Origin: Helicobacter pylori
GTDB lineage: Bacteria > Campylobacterota > Campylobacteria > Campylobacterales > Helicobacteraceae
Length of the DNA: 64,000 nucleotides
Assembly: GCF_016755635.1 (NCBI RefSeq)
Contig: NZ_CP051500.1
Coordinates: forward strand, 1,178,001 to 1,242,000
Direction of reading: 5' to 3'
Shown here: one piece after another, positions 9,185 to 18,367 of the stretch
Numbering within the stretch: position 1 is the first letter of the stretch
Layout of the letters: every line of letters starts with the position of its first letter
The notes under the pieces: model-generated
The model's input: only the letters and a program-made list of their open reading frames with translations
What the model was told of the DNA's origin: nothing
Databases searched by the model: none
Program-made: the position numbers and the translations under genes

Positions 9185-9808
9185 TTAAAAACCCATTTTG
9201 CGCGAATATCGTTTCAATAAAAACCATATTAAAAGCGCTATAAGAACAAAACTTATGATAAAAAACGAAGTGTAATGAGAAAGCCTTTCGTACAGCGTTT
9301 TCACCCAATCGCTCGCTTTAAAAGAAACGCTCCCCACGATTAACGCCCACAAAAAACTGGAAAAAACATTAAGCCATAAAAATCTTTTTAAAGGGTATTT
9401 GCTAAAACCAATTGCCAAAGGCACAACGCTTTTAATCCCATAGAGATATTTATTGACAAAAATCATTAAAAAAGCGTAGCGTTTCACCCACAAACTCGCT
9501 AAAGCAAGCTTTCTTCTATGCTTTTGGAAATACTTTAAAAACTCTCTTTTTTGATAGCGGGCAAAGATTACAAGAGCCCCACTCCCTACCATGTTTCCTA
9601 AAAAAGCGACTAAAATCGTTATTTTTATATCCAAAGCGTGCGTGGTAGCGCTCAAAATAGAGGCGATGACAATCCCCACATACCCACCCCCTAAAGAATA
9701 TAAAAACAAAATAAGATAACCCCACTCTTTAAAGCCCTCTTGAAAACGCAACAACGCTTCTTGCATAAAAACCCTCTTTTGATTCGTTTTTATTTTCATG
9801 TTATCCAA
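9185..9808 (-). CDS. DedA-like (VTT domain) integral membrane protein
   Basis: 207 residues with about five hydrophobic segments. The hairpin region NKYLYGIKSVVPLAIGFSKY resembles the conserved F.R..P..R core of the DedA/SNARE-associated family, in diverged form. DedA proteins are inner-membrane proteins linked to undecaprenyl phosphate or phospholipid flipping and proton-motive-force homeostasis. The N-terminus is uncertain: Met1, Met4 and Met15 (MQEALLRF) are possible. It ends about 90 bases upstream of fldA in the same direction. Confidence 0.75.
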   Translation of the reverse strand: MDNMKIKTNQKRVFMQEALLRFQEGFKEWGYLILFLYSLGGGYVGIVIASILSATTHALDIKITILVAFLGNMVGSGALVIFARYQKREFLKYFQKHRRKLALASLWVKRYAFLMIFVNKYLYGIKSVVPLAIGFSKYPLKRFLWLNVFSSFLWALIVGSVSFKASDWVKTLYERLSHYTSFFIISFVLIALLIWFLLKRYSRKMGF

Positions 9809-9892
9809 ACTTATTCAACCTATTGGTGATTTAAACGCTATCTTTTAGTATAATAATCAGTTCATGCAATCCTAATCATAAAGATTAAAGAG

Positions 9893-10084
9893 ATGAATAC
9901 AGAAATTTTAACCATCATGTTAGTTGTCTCAGTGCTTATGGGATTGGTAGGCTTAATAGCGTTTTTATGGGGGGTTAAAAGCGGTCAGTTTGACGATGAA
10001 AAACGCATGCTTGAAAGCGTGTTGTATGACAGCGCGAGCGATTTGAACGAAGCGATTTTACAAGAAAAACGCCAAAAGAATTAA
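9893..10084 (+). CDS. ccoS: CcoS, cbb3-type cytochrome oxidase assembly protein
   Basis: 63 residues. One N-terminal membrane helix (about residues 6-28) is followed directly by the family signature WGVKSGQFDDEK, then a short charged tail. CcoS is needed to insert cofactors (heme b and Cu) into cbb3 oxidase, the only terminal oxidase of H. pylori. The oxidase genes are not in this window. It sits 25 bases ahead of fqrB, so the two are probably one transcript. Confidence 0.85.
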   Translation: MNTEILTIMLVVSVLMGLVGLIAFLWGVKSGQFDDEKRMLESVLYDSASDLNEAILQEKRQKN

Positions 10085-10109
10085 AAAGAATTAAAATAAA
10101 AGGATAGGA

Positions 10110-11081
10110 ATGAACCAAGAAATTTTAGACGTGTTGATAGTGGGTGCAGGGCCTGGGGGCATTGCCACGGCCGTAGAATGCGAAATAGCCGGCGTTAAAA
10201 AAGTGCTTTTATGCGAAAAAACCGAAAGCCATTCAGGCATGCTGGAAAAGTTTTATAAAGCCGGTAAAAGGATTGATAAAGATTATAAAAAGCAAGTCGT
10301 AGAGCTTAGAGGGCATATCCCCTTTAAAGACAGCTTTAAAGAAGAGACTTTAGAGAATTTCACTAACCTTTTAAAAGAGCACCGCATCACGCCAAGCTAT
10401 AAAACCGATATTGAGAGCGTGAAAAAAGAAGGCGAATACTTTAAAATCACCACCACTTCTAACACAACCTATCATGCTAAATTTGTGGTGGTTGCGATCG
10501 GGAAAATGGGCCAGCCAAACCGCCCTACTTATAAAATCCCTGTTGCACTCTCTAAACAAGTGGTTTTTAGCATCAATGATTGTAAGGAAAATGAAAAAAC
10601 CCTTGTGATCGGCGGAGGCAATTCAGCGGTGGAATACGCCATTGCTTTGTGCAAAACCACCCCTACCACCCTCAATTACCGCAAAAAAGAATTCAGCCGC
10701 ATCAATGAAGACAACGCTAAAAACTTGCAAGAAGTCCTAGACAATAACACGCTTAAAAGCAAGCTTGGAGTGGATATTGAAAGCCTAGAAGAAGATAACA
10801 CTCAAATTAAGGTGAATTTCACCGATAACACGAGCGAGAGTTTTGATCGCTTGCTGTATGCGATCGGTGGCTCTACCCCTTTAGAGTTTTTTAAACGCTG
10901 TTCTTTAGAATTAGATCCTAGCACCAATATCCCTGTAGTGAAAGAAAATTTAGAGAGCAACAATATCCCTAATTTGTTCATCGTGGGCGATATTTTATTC
11001 AAATCAGGGGCGAGCATCGCTACCGCACTCAATCATGGCTATGATGTCGCTTTAGAAATCGCTAAAAGGTTGCACTCTTAA
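10110..11081 (+). CDS. fqrB: Flavodoxin:quinone reductase FqrB (thioredoxin-reductase-like)
   Basis: 323 residues. It has the FAD motif GAGPGGIATA near residue 12, the NAD(P)H motif GGGNSAVEYA near residue 170, and a C-terminal FAD motif FIVGDILFKSGASIATA. The CxxC active site of true thioredoxin reductases is absent, so it should not reduce thioredoxin. The H. pylori protein at this locus (HP1164) has been characterised as a flavodoxin:quinone reductase that couples POR/flavodoxin to NADP(H). Its gene close to fldA fits that job. Older annotation calls it trxB2. Confidence 0.88.
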   Translation: MNQEILDVLIVGAGPGGIATAVECEIAGVKKVLLCEKTESHSGMLEKFYKAGKRIDKDYKKQVVELRGHIPFKDSFKEETLENFTNLLKEHRITPSYKTDIESVKKEGEYFKITTTSNTTYHAKFVVVAIGKMGQPNRPTYKIPVALSKQVVFSINDCKENEKTLVIGGGNSAVEYAIALCKTTPTTLNYRKKEFSRINEDNAKNLQEVLDNNTLKSKLGVDIESLEEDNTQIKVNFTDNTSESFDRLLYAIGGSTPLEFFKRCSLELDPSTNIPVVKENLESNNIPNLFIVGDILFKSGASIATALNHGYDVALEIAKRLHS

Positions 11082-11087
11082 AGCCGC

Positions 11088-12248
11088 TCACTCATCAAAC
11101 GGCTTAGCCTTATACAAAAAGAAAAAGAGCATGAGAAGCGTTAGGGCAAAATGCATGGTGATGATAGTTAGGGGCGAGAAGTAACGCAGTTCCAAACTGC
11201 TGAGCGATAAAACTAATACAGAGACCACACGCACACAGCTTGATAAAAGCGATGAGAGCGATGAAATGTTGTTTTTAGAAACGAATTTGGAGAATTGATA
11301 CCCCAAGCAATAACTCATGTAAGCAAAAAACGCCACCATGAGTGCATACACCCCTATGAAACAATAAGGGATATTGCTAAGCAATAAGGGGCTAACGCCT
11401 AGCAACACCAAAAGCGAACTCAGGGCGATTTTTTGGCTGTAATTTTTGGCTTTTAAAAAATGAATGAGGATAGAAATCACTTGAAAAGCGATATAAAACA
11501 CAAAAAGGTATTGCTCTTTAACGCCTTGTTTTAAAAAATACGCTTGCCACATTTGAAAATGGCTCATAAAAAAGACGGGCGTAATCAAATGCCCCACTAA
11601 TAAAATTTTAAGCTTGGGGTTATCTTTAAGCTCTTTAAGGCTGCCTTTGACTTGCTCTTTTAGGAGTTTCAGGCTTTTTTGGCTTTTAAAATCCCCTTCT
11701 TTCTCTTTAAAATAAATGATGATCGTTAGTGCACAGAGCATGATTAAAAAAATCCCCACGATATACAGCATCGCATGGATTTTGAGATACAAAAACGATC
11801 CCAAAGAGCTCCCTATAATCATGCCTAAATAAGCGATTTGATTGTTTTTGGCTAAAAACTTGGATAAATCTTTTTTATTTTCTTTAATGTCTGTGATGAG
11901 TGAAGCTTCAATCGTGCCGCTAGAGCATGCGCTATACAAACCATACAACCCCCACGCTAAAAGCATGAGGATAAAACTATCAAAAAACAGCACAAACGAA
12001 AAACTAGCGATTAAAAAGGCATTAGAAACCAGGAATAGGTTTTTCCGGCTCATCAAATCCGCTAAAACACCGCTTGGGTATTCAGCCACCAGCACGCAAA
12101 AGCTAAAAAAGGTTTGCACGAGCAAGATTTCACTCAAACTAAGCCCTTTAGAAAGCAACAAGGGGGTTAAAATCGCATGGGGCAAGCTTTGAGCGATGAT
12201 TAAGAGAAAATTCGCCCCATAGTAAGCTAAAATGTTTTTTCTTAACAT
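11088..12248 (-). CDS. Major facilitator superfamily transporter (TetA(P)-like)
   Basis: 386 residues, about 12 hydrophobic segments. The loop after helix 2 reads GVLADLMSRKN, a clear MFS motif A variant, and YPSGVLAD matches many drug-efflux members. Older annotation names the homologue a tetracycline resistance protein (HP1165), but the substrate cannot be read from sequence. It converges on fqrB with a gap of six bases, so the two 3' ends probably overlap in transcription. pgi diverges from its start. Confidence 0.8.
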   Translation of the reverse strand: MLRKNILAYYGANFLLIIAQSLPHAILTPLLLSKGLSLSEILLVQTFFSFCVLVAEYPSGVLADLMSRKNLFLVSNAFLIASFSFVLFFDSFILMLLAWGLYGLYSACSSGTIEASLITDIKENKKDLSKFLAKNNQIAYLGMIIGSSLGSFLYLKIHAMLYIVGIFLIMLCALTIIIYFKEKEGDFKSQKSLKLLKEQVKGSLKELKDNPKLKILLVGHLITPVFFMSHFQMWQAYFLKQGVKEQYLFVFYIAFQVISILIHFLKAKNYSQKIALSSLLVLLGVSPLLLSNIPYCFIGVYALMVAFFAYMSYCLGYQFSKFVSKNNISSLSSLLSSCVRVVSVLVLSLSSLELRYFSPLTIITMHFALTLLMLFFFLYKAKPFDE

Positions 12249-12311
12249 TTGAAAATTGTAACTAAAACTAGCTTATAATAGAGCGTTATATCTTTTCATT
12301 AAGGGGTATTG

Positions 12312-13949
12312 ATGCTAACCCAATTAAAAACTTATCCAAAATTACTCAAACATTATGAAGAAATTAAAGAAATGCACATGCGCGACTGGTTTTCTAAAGA
12401 CAAAGAGCGAGCGAGCCGTTATTTCGTGCAATTGGAAAGCTTGAGCTTGGATTATTCCAAAAACCGCCTGAACGATACCACTTTAAAGCTTCTTTTTGAA
12501 TTAGCGAATGACTGCTCTTTAAAAGAAAAGATTGAGGCGATGTTTAAGGGCGAAAAAATCAACACCACCGAAAAAAGGGCCGTTTTACACACCGCTTTAA
12601 GAAGCTTGAATGACACTGAAATTTTACTAGACAACATGGAAGTGTTAAAAAGTGTTAGGAGCGTTTTAAAACGCATGCGAGCCTTTAGCGATAGCGTGAG
12701 GAGCGGTAAAAGATTAGGCTATACCAATCAAGTGATCACCGATATTGTCAATATCGGCATTGGGGGGTCAGATTTGGGCGCTTTAATGGTTTGCACCGCC
12801 TTAAAACGCTACGGCCACCCGAGATTAAAAATGCATTTTGTGTCTAATGTGGATGGCACACAGATTTTAGACGTTTTGGAAAAAATCAATCCGGCTAGCA
12901 CGCTTTTTATCGTGGCTTCCAAGACTTTTTCCACTCAAGAAACCTTAACCAACGCCCTAACCGCTAGAAAATGGTTTGTAGAAAGAAGCGGCGATGAAAA
13001 GCATATCGCTAAACACTTTGTAGCGGTATCCACCAATAAAGAAGCCGTCCAACAATTTGGCATTGACGAGCATAACATGTTTGAATTTTGGGATTTTGTA
13101 GGGGGGCGCTATAGCTTGTGGTCGGCTATTGGCTTATCCATTATGATCTATTTAGGGAAGAAAAATTTTAACGCTCTTTTGAAAGGAGCGTATTTGATGG
13201 ATGAGCATTTTAGAAACGCCCCTTTTGAAAGCAATTTACCCGTTTTAATGGGGCTAATTGGCGTGTGGTATATCAATTTTTTCCAATCCAAAAGCCATTT
13301 AATCGCTCCTTACGATCAGTATTTAAGGCATTTCCCTAAATTCATTCAGCAATTAGATATGGAAAGTAATGGCAAACGCATCAGCAAAAAAGGCGAAATC
13401 ATCCCCTATGACACCTGCCCTGTTGTTTGGGGCGATATGGGCATTAACGCTCAGCATGCCTTTTTCCAGCTCTTGCATCAAGGCACGCATTTAATCCCCA
13501 TTGATTTTATCGCTTCCTTAGATAAAAAGCCTAACGCTAAAGGCCACCATGAGATTTTATTCAGCAATGTTTTAGCGCAAGCGCAAGCCTTCATGAAAGG
13601 CAAAAGCTATGAAGAAGCGCTTGGGGAATTGCTTTCTAAAGGCTTAGACAAAGATGAAGCCAAAGATTTAGCCCACCACAGGGTGTTTTTTGGCAACCGC
13701 CCCTCTAATATCCTTTTATTAGAAAAGATTTCACCAAGCAATATTGGGGCGTTAGTGGCTCTTTATGAGCATAAAGTCTTTGTGCAAGGGGTTATTTGGG
13801 ATATTAACAGCTTTGATCAATGGGGCGTGGAGCTTGGGAAAGAGTTAGCCGTGCCGATTTTACAAGAATTAGAAGGGCATAAAAGCAACGCTTATTTTGA
13901 CAGCTCCACTAAGCATTTAATAGAATTGTATAAGAATTACAACCAATAG
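12312..13949 (+). CDS. pgi: Glucose-6-phosphate isomerase
   Basis: 545 residues from ATG 12312, five bases after AAGGGG; a TTG immediately upstream is less likely. It interconverts glucose-6-phosphate and fructose-6-phosphate. Family signatures are present: [14 protein letters not shown] near residue 150, [14 protein letters not shown] near 260, NQ-type motif QLDMESNGK near 350, and the C-terminal signature region [16 protein letters not shown]. Length and motifs are those of the bacterial PGI family. Confidence 0.97.
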   Translation: MLTQLKTYPKLLKHYEEIKEMHMRDWFSKDKERASRYFVQLESLSLDYSKNRLNDTTLKLLFELANDCSLKEKIEAMFKGEKINTTEKRAVLHTALRSLNDTEILLDNMEVLKSVRSVLKRMRAFSDSVRSGKRLGYTNQVITDIVNIGIGGSDLGALMVCTALKRYGHPRLKMHFVSNVDGTQILDVLEKINPASTLFIVASKTFSTQETLTNALTARKWFVERSGDEKHIAKHFVAVSTNKEAVQQFGIDEHNMFEFWDFVGGRYSLWSAIGLSIMIYLGKKNFNALLKGAYLMDEHFRNAPFESNLPVLMGLIGVWYINFFQSKSHLIAPYDQYLRHFPKFIQQLDMESNGKRISKKGEIIPYDTCPVVWGDMGINAQHAFFQLLHQGTHLIPIDFIASLDKKPNAKGHHEILFSNVLAQAQAFMKGKSYEEALGELLSKGLDKDEAKDLAHHRVFFGNRPSNILLLEKISPSNIGALVALYEHKVFVQGVIWDINSFDQWGVELGKELAVPILQELEGHKSNAYFDSSTKHLIELYKNYNQ

Positions 13950-14256
13950 GCTTTGTTTTATAACCAGATAAAACCTAAAAAACGATAAAACAAGGCTTAA
14001 CCCCCATTCTCAAGCGCTCCATTCAAAATAATCCGTTAATCATAACGGATTTTATCGCCATATATTAGCCATTTGAATTTAAAGAGAGTAAATTTTCCAC
14101 AAATTAATCGTTTTTAGCTTTTAAAAGCTTGACTTTCTCATCATACGCATTATTTTACATATTATAATTATTTCAAAGCTAAGAATAATAAAAACTAAAG
14201 AATAGATTTATCTTTAAAAGCATTTGCATTTATCAATCTCATTTCAGGAGGCATGC
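13950..14256. other. Spacer between pgi and hofH
   Basis: No gene is seen. It holds a 9-bp perfect hairpin AATCCGTTA-ATCA-TAACGGATT at 14030-14051 followed by TTT, the best pgi terminator, and a weaker TTGTTTTAT/ATAAAACAA inverted repeat right after pgi. A TATAAT-type box near 14163-14168 may serve hofH. Confidence 0.6.
14030..14054 (+). terminator. Hairpin terminator downstream of pgi
   Basis: Stem of nine pairs, AATCCGTTA with TAACGGATT, loop ATCA, then a short T tract. Confidence 0.6.
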
Positions 14257-15672
14257 ATGAAAAAGGCAAGTCAGGTTTTATTCTTTGGGGCATTTTTAAG
14301 CTCTTCTTTACAAGGTTTTGAAGCTAAGCTCAACGGCTTTGTGGATCAATCCAGCACGATCGGTTTTAACCAGCATAAAATCAATAAAGAAAGAGGCATC
14401 TACCCTATGCAGCAATTCGCAACGATTGCAGGCTATTTAGGGCTTGGTTTTAGCCTGTTACCCAAAAAGGTTTCAGATCATGTTCTAAAAGGCAAAATAG
14501 GGGGCATGGTCGGATCTATTTTCTATGACGGCACGAAGAAGTTTGAAGACGGCTCTGTGGCTTACAACCTCTTTGGTTATTACGATGGGTTCATGGGGGG
14601 TTATACAAACATCTTACAAAGCGATGATTTAGCGACAGAAAACATGAAATACAACCAGAATGTCCGCAATTATGTCTTTAGCGATGCGTATTTGGAATAC
14701 GCTTATAAGAATTATTTTGAAATAAAAGCCGGACGCTATCTCTCCACTATGCCTTATAAAAGCGGTCAAACGCAAGGCTTTCAAGTCTCTGGGCAATACA
14801 AGCATGCGCGCTTGACTTGGTTTAGCTCTTTTGGGAGGGCGTTCGCTTACGGTTCGTTTTTGATGGATTGGTTTGCCGCACGGACCACTTATAGCGGAGG
14901 CTTTACCAAAAACGATAAGGGAGGTTATGATAGCCATGGGCGAAAGGTGCTTTATGGCACGCATGCGGTGCAACTCACCTATAAACCCCAGCGTTTTTTG
15001 GTGGAAGCTTTTTATTACTTTTCGCCTCAAATCTTTAACGCTCCGGGCGTTAAGATCGGTTGGGACTCTAACCCCAATTTTAGCGGCACAGGTTTTCGCT
15101 CAGATACGAGCATCACAGGGTTTTTCCCCATTTACTACCCTTGGATGATTGTTAAAGCGGATGGGAGTCCGGTCTATAAATACGACACGCCAGCCACTCA
15201 AAACGGGCAAAATCTCATGATTCGCCAACGCTTTGATATAAACAATTACAATGTTTCCATCGCTTTTTATAAAGTCTTTCAAAACGCTAATGGTTGGATA
15301 GGCAACATGGGGAATCCAAGCGGTGTGATCATGGGGAGTAACAGCGTCTATGCGGGTTTTACAGGCACAGCCCTTAAAAGAGATGCTGCTACCATTTTCC
15401 TTTCTTGTGGCGGCACTCATTTTGCCAAAAAATTCACATGGAAATTCGCCACACAATACTCCAATTCAGTAGTCTCTTGGGAAGCGAGAGCGATGATCTC
15501 TTTAGGTTATAAATTCACTGAATACTTGAGCGGTAGCGTGGATCTTGCATATTATGGCGTGTATACTAACAAAGGCTTTAAACCGGGTGAAAACGGGCCT
15601 GTGCCTAAAGACTTCCCCGCCCTTTATTCTGACAGGAGCGCGTTATACACGGCTCTAGTAGCATCTTTTTGA
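14257..15672 (+). CDS. hofH: HofH outer membrane protein
   Basis: 471 residues. The start is ATG 14257, preceded by AGGAGG at 14246-14251; a longer frame from a TTG at 14224 has no support. The signal peptide (MKKASQVLFFGAFLSSS) ends near Gly20. The mature protein is rich in aromatic, Gly and beta-type segments and ends in SALYTALVASF, with terminal Phe, as for an outer membrane barrel. It belongs to the Hof family (HP1167 position), which resembles OprD-like specific porins rather than Hop adhesins. The stop codon sits in the loop/stem border of a hairpin that begins a repeat array. Confidence 0.88.
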   Translation: MKKASQVLFFGAFLSSSLQGFEAKLNGFVDQSSTIGFNQHKINKERGIYPMQQFATIAGYLGLGFSLLPKKVSDHVLKGKIGGMVGSIFYDGTKKFEDGSVAYNLFGYYDGFMGGYTNILQSDDLATENMKYNQNVRNYVFSDAYLEYAYKNYFEIKAGRYLSTMPYKSGQTQGFQVSGQYKHARLTWFSSFGRAFAYGSFLMDWFAARTTYSGGFTKNDKGGYDSHGRKVLYGTHAVQLTYKPQRFLVEAFYYFSPQIFNAPGVKIGWDSNPNFSGTGFRSDTSITGFFPIYYPWMIVKADGSPVYKYDTPATQNGQNLMIRQRFDINNYNVSIAFYKVFQNANGWIGNMGNPSGVIMGSNSVYAGFTGTALKRDAATIFLSCGGTHFAKKFTWKFATQYSNSVVSWEARAMISLGYKFTEYLSGSVDLAYYGVYTNKGFKPGENGPVPKDFPALYSDRSALYTALVASF

Positions 15673-15678
15673 TGCTAC
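15658..15678 (+). terminator. Hairpin straddling the hofH stop codon
   Basis: GTAGCATC (15658-15665), loop TTTTT, GATGCTAC (15671-15678): an 8-bp perfect stem. The stop codon TGA is at 15670-15672. No T run follows, so termination is uncertain; it may protect the mRNA 3' end. Confidence 0.55.
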
Positions 15679-15691
15679 CCTATGATTATGG

Positions 15692-15855
15692 TAGGCATCA
15701 TTTTGATGCTACGATCACAAAACATGATAGGCGTCATTTTGACGCTATGATCACAAAATATAGTAGGCGTCATTTTGACGCTATGATCACAAAATATAGT
15801 AGGCGTCATTTTGACGCTATGATCACAAAAGATAGTAGGCGTTTTTTTGACGCTG
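15692..15855 (+). repeat. Five 36-bp tandem repeats, each a hairpin
   Basis: Units begin at 15692, 15728, 15764, 15800 and 15836, exact spacing 36. The core unit is TAGGCGTCATTTTGACGCTA followed by TGATCACAAAATATAG. Each unit contains the inverted repeat GCGTCA-TTT-TGACGC (GCATCA/TGATGC in the first) and, in the first four, a GATC site. The last unit is decayed (TAGGCGTTTTTTTGACGC). Because 36 is divisible by three the array stays open in one frame, with 12-residue repeats of type RRHFDAMITKYS. Confidence 0.9.
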
Positions 15856-16070
15856 TTTCTCTAGTCTTATATATAAAATTTCTTTTCAAGCAAAAGCCCT
15901 TTTTTAAATCATACCCATCTAAGCAAAATATCCATTATCTTCATCATCTTTAAAATTGAGCTTTTTAAAAAGCAAGCGATAGCTTTTTAAAAACTAGAGC
16001 AGAAACCCCAAACGCCTTTAGCGTTTGCACACTTCACAAACAGGGTCAAACTTTTTTCAATGGATTTAAA

Positions 16071-16092
16071 GGGGGGTTAAAACCCCCTTTTT
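16071..16092. terminator. Bidirectional terminator near the cstA 3' end
   Basis: GGGGGGTTAA/AACCCCC followed by TTTTT on the plus strand; on the minus strand the stem directly follows cstA and is trailed by TTTAAAT. It can stop transcription from both sides. Upstream, 15856-16070 has no gene, only a CAAACGC/GCGTTTG hairpin at 16009-16027. Confidence 0.7.
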
Positions 16093-16094
16093 AT

Positions 16095-18158
16095 TCAAGC
16101 GGCTTTAATATAGGGCGTTTCAGCCAGCGGTGGGTAAATTTGATTTTTAAAATAAGCGTTTGAGCAAATCCTAACGCTCACTATTAAAACCAGTAGCGCT
16201 ACAAGCATGAAAAACACGCACAAAATCGCATCAATCGCATGGTTAAAAAAGGATTTTTGGAGCGTTTTTAGCGCTTTTTCATCGGTAGTGGTAGCCATTT
16301 TTTCTTTGATGATTTGCATTTGCGCCACATGCGAAACGTTATTAAGCACGCTATCATCACTCTTTGGCATTACTTTTAAAATACCGCTATAAAAAGTGAT
16401 AAATAAAATCAAAACTGCCGGCAAGGTGCTTACCATTGCCCCCTTAAAACGCCCCATTTTAAACAACACCACCGTAACCAACAACAACGCCATGCCCGCT
16501 AACATCTGATTACTCACGCCAAATAAAGGCCATAGCGTATAAATCCCCCCTTTAGGATCGATCGTGCCTTGATACAAGAAATACCCCCACCCTGCCACAC
16601 ACAAAAGAGTGGCAAAAATCCCAGCCTTATAAGAGCTAAGATCGCCCAAAGGCTTATAAACATTACCGAGCAGATCCTGAATCATGAAACGAGCGGTTCG
16701 TGTGCCAGCATCCACAGCGGTTAAAATGAACAAAGCTTCAAACAAAATCGCAAAATGGTACCAAAACGCCATCACGCTTGGATCCCCTAAAATGTGATAC
16801 ACGATCATCGCTAAACCGATCGCAAAAGTGGGCGCCCCACCGGTGCGGCTCAAAATGGAGCTTTCACCGATGTTTTTGGTCATCTCACGGATTTCTTCGG
16901 CGCTGATGCTAAACCCCCATGAGCTAATCACTGAAGCCGCATCAGCTATATCTTTACCGATGCTCACTTCTGGGGAATTGATAGCGAAATAAAGCCCTGG
17001 GTGTAAAATCCCTGCACACACCAACGCCATAAGAGCCACAACGCTCTCCATCACCATAGAGCCATAGCCCACTAGCCTGGCGTCGCTTTCTTTAGCGAGC
17101 ATTTTAGGGGTCGTTCCTGAAGAAATTAAAGCATGAAAGCCGCTAATCGTCCCGCAAGCCACCGTGATAAACAAGAAAGGGAACACGCTTCCTGCAAACA
17201 CAGGCCCACTGCCATCTACAAAGGGCGTGATTTTAGGGATTTGTAAAGGCGGAGCGACAAAAACAATAGCCACAACCAACACCCCTATAACGCCAATTTT
17301 TAAAAAAGTGCTTAAATAATCTCGTGGAGCGAGTAAAAACCATACCGGTAAAATAGAAGCCACAAACCCATAGCCCATGATCATCCACGCTAAAGAACTA
17401 GCCTCAAAAGTGAATATTGACGCTAATTTAGGATCTAAAGAAACGTATTTACCCGCATAAATCGCTATAATCAATAGGATAAATCCAATAACAGAAACTT
17501 CCAAAATCTTATGCGGCCTGAAAAACCGCATGTAAAGCCCCATAAGAATCGCAATGGGAATGGTCATAGCGATCGTAAAAAAGCCCCAAGGCGAATGCGC
17601 CAAAGCCTTCACCACCACCATCGCTAAAATCGCAATGATGATGAGCATGATCCCTAAAATCCCAAGACTTGCGATCATGCCTACAAATTGACCCATTTCA
17701 AGCTTGATCATTTCGCCTAAAGACTTGCCATCGCGCCTAATAGAAGCAAAAAGCACCACAAAATCATGCACGCAACCCCCTAAAACCGAGCCTATCAAAA
17801 TCCATAAGATAGAAGGCAAGTAACCCATTTGAGCGGCTAGTATCGGGCCTACTAAAGGGCCAGCCCCAGCAATAGCGGCGAAATGATGCCCAAAGGTGAT
17901 GGCTTTATCGGTTGGCACAAAATCCTTGCCGTCATTCCTTACGCATGCGGGCGTGGCTCTGTTATCGTCTAGCTTTAACACCTTATAAGCGATAAAATGG
18001 CTATAAAAACGATAGCCTATGCTATAAATACAAGCGCTCGCTACTACAAGCCATAGCGTGTTAATGCTCTCGCCCTTGTGTAAGGCTAACACCCCTAAAC
18101 AGATCGCCCCTAAAATAGCGACAAAGACCCAAGCCAAAGAAACTAAACTTTTTTGCAT
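16095..18158 (-). CDS. cstA: CstA-type peptide/pyruvate transporter (carbon starvation protein)
   Basis: 687 residues. The start is the Met coded at 18158 (MQKSLVSLAWVF), which has GGAGAGG four bases upstream; an ATG ten codons earlier lacks this. About 16-18 membrane helices. Family signatures include FGHHFAAIAGAGPLVGPI, GCVHDFVVLFAS and GTISGFHALISSGTTPK. CstA proteins import peptides or pyruvate; in Campylobacter and Helicobacter peptide/nitrogen uptake has been reported. It diverges from the amino-acid ABC operon. Confidence 0.93.
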   Translation of the reverse strand: MQKSLVSLAWVFVAILGAICLGVLALHKGESINTLWLVVASACIYSIGYRFYSHFIAYKVLKLDDNRATPACVRNDGKDFVPTDKAITFGHHFAAIAGAGPLVGPILAAQMGYLPSILWILIGSVLGGCVHDFVVLFASIRRDGKSLGEMIKLEMGQFVGMIASLGILGIMLIIIAILAMVVVKALAHSPWGFFTIAMTIPIAILMGLYMRFFRPHKILEVSVIGFILLIIAIYAGKYVSLDPKLASIFTFEASSLAWMIMGYGFVASILPVWFLLAPRDYLSTFLKIGVIGVLVVAIVFVAPPLQIPKITPFVDGSGPVFAGSVFPFLFITVACGTISGFHALISSGTTPKMLAKESDARLVGYGSMVMESVVALMALVCAGILHPGLYFAINSPEVSIGKDIADAASVISSWGFSISAEEIREMTKNIGESSILSRTGGAPTFAIGLAMIVYHILGDPSVMAFWYHFAILFEALFILTAVDAGTRTARFMIQDLLGNVYKPLGDLSSYKAGIFATLLCVAGWGYFLYQGTIDPKGGIYTLWPLFGVSNQMLAGMALLLVTVVLFKMGRFKGAMVSTLPAVLILFITFYSGILKVMPKSDDSVLNNVSHVAQMQIIKEKMATTTDEKALKTLQKSFFNHAIDAILCVFFMLVALLVLIVSVRICSNAYFKNQIYPPLAETPYIKAA

Positions 18159-18367
18159 GTCCTCTCCATTTAATGATTGTTTAATCATTGTTGTTAATTT
18201 CAGCCAGTTTTTTTATTATAATCCAAATTTTCTTTGAATAGTGGCAAAATAGCTCATAAACTTCCCGCTTAAAGGCTTGGGTTTTCCAAACTTCTAACAA
18301 TTAGGGTGAATAAGAGCTGTTTTTAAACATGATGCTTTAAAGCGTCATTAATTTAAGGTATAGCGTT

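Noticed and set aside
10110..11081. Thioredoxin reductase
   Set aside because: No CxxC redox centre between the FAD and NADPH motifs; flavodoxin:quinone reductase fits better.
11088..12248. Tetracycline resistance gene
   Set aside because: MFS motifs are clear but nothing specific to tetracycline export is visible; kept as a general MFS transporter.
15692..15855. CRISPR array
   Set aside because: Units are contiguous 36-bp tandem copies with no unique spacers, and no cas genes are near.
15669..15953. Real gene coding a 12-residue repeat protein
   Set aside because: The open frame follows from a repeat unit divisible by three; no ribosome site or signal supports it. Kept only as a finding.
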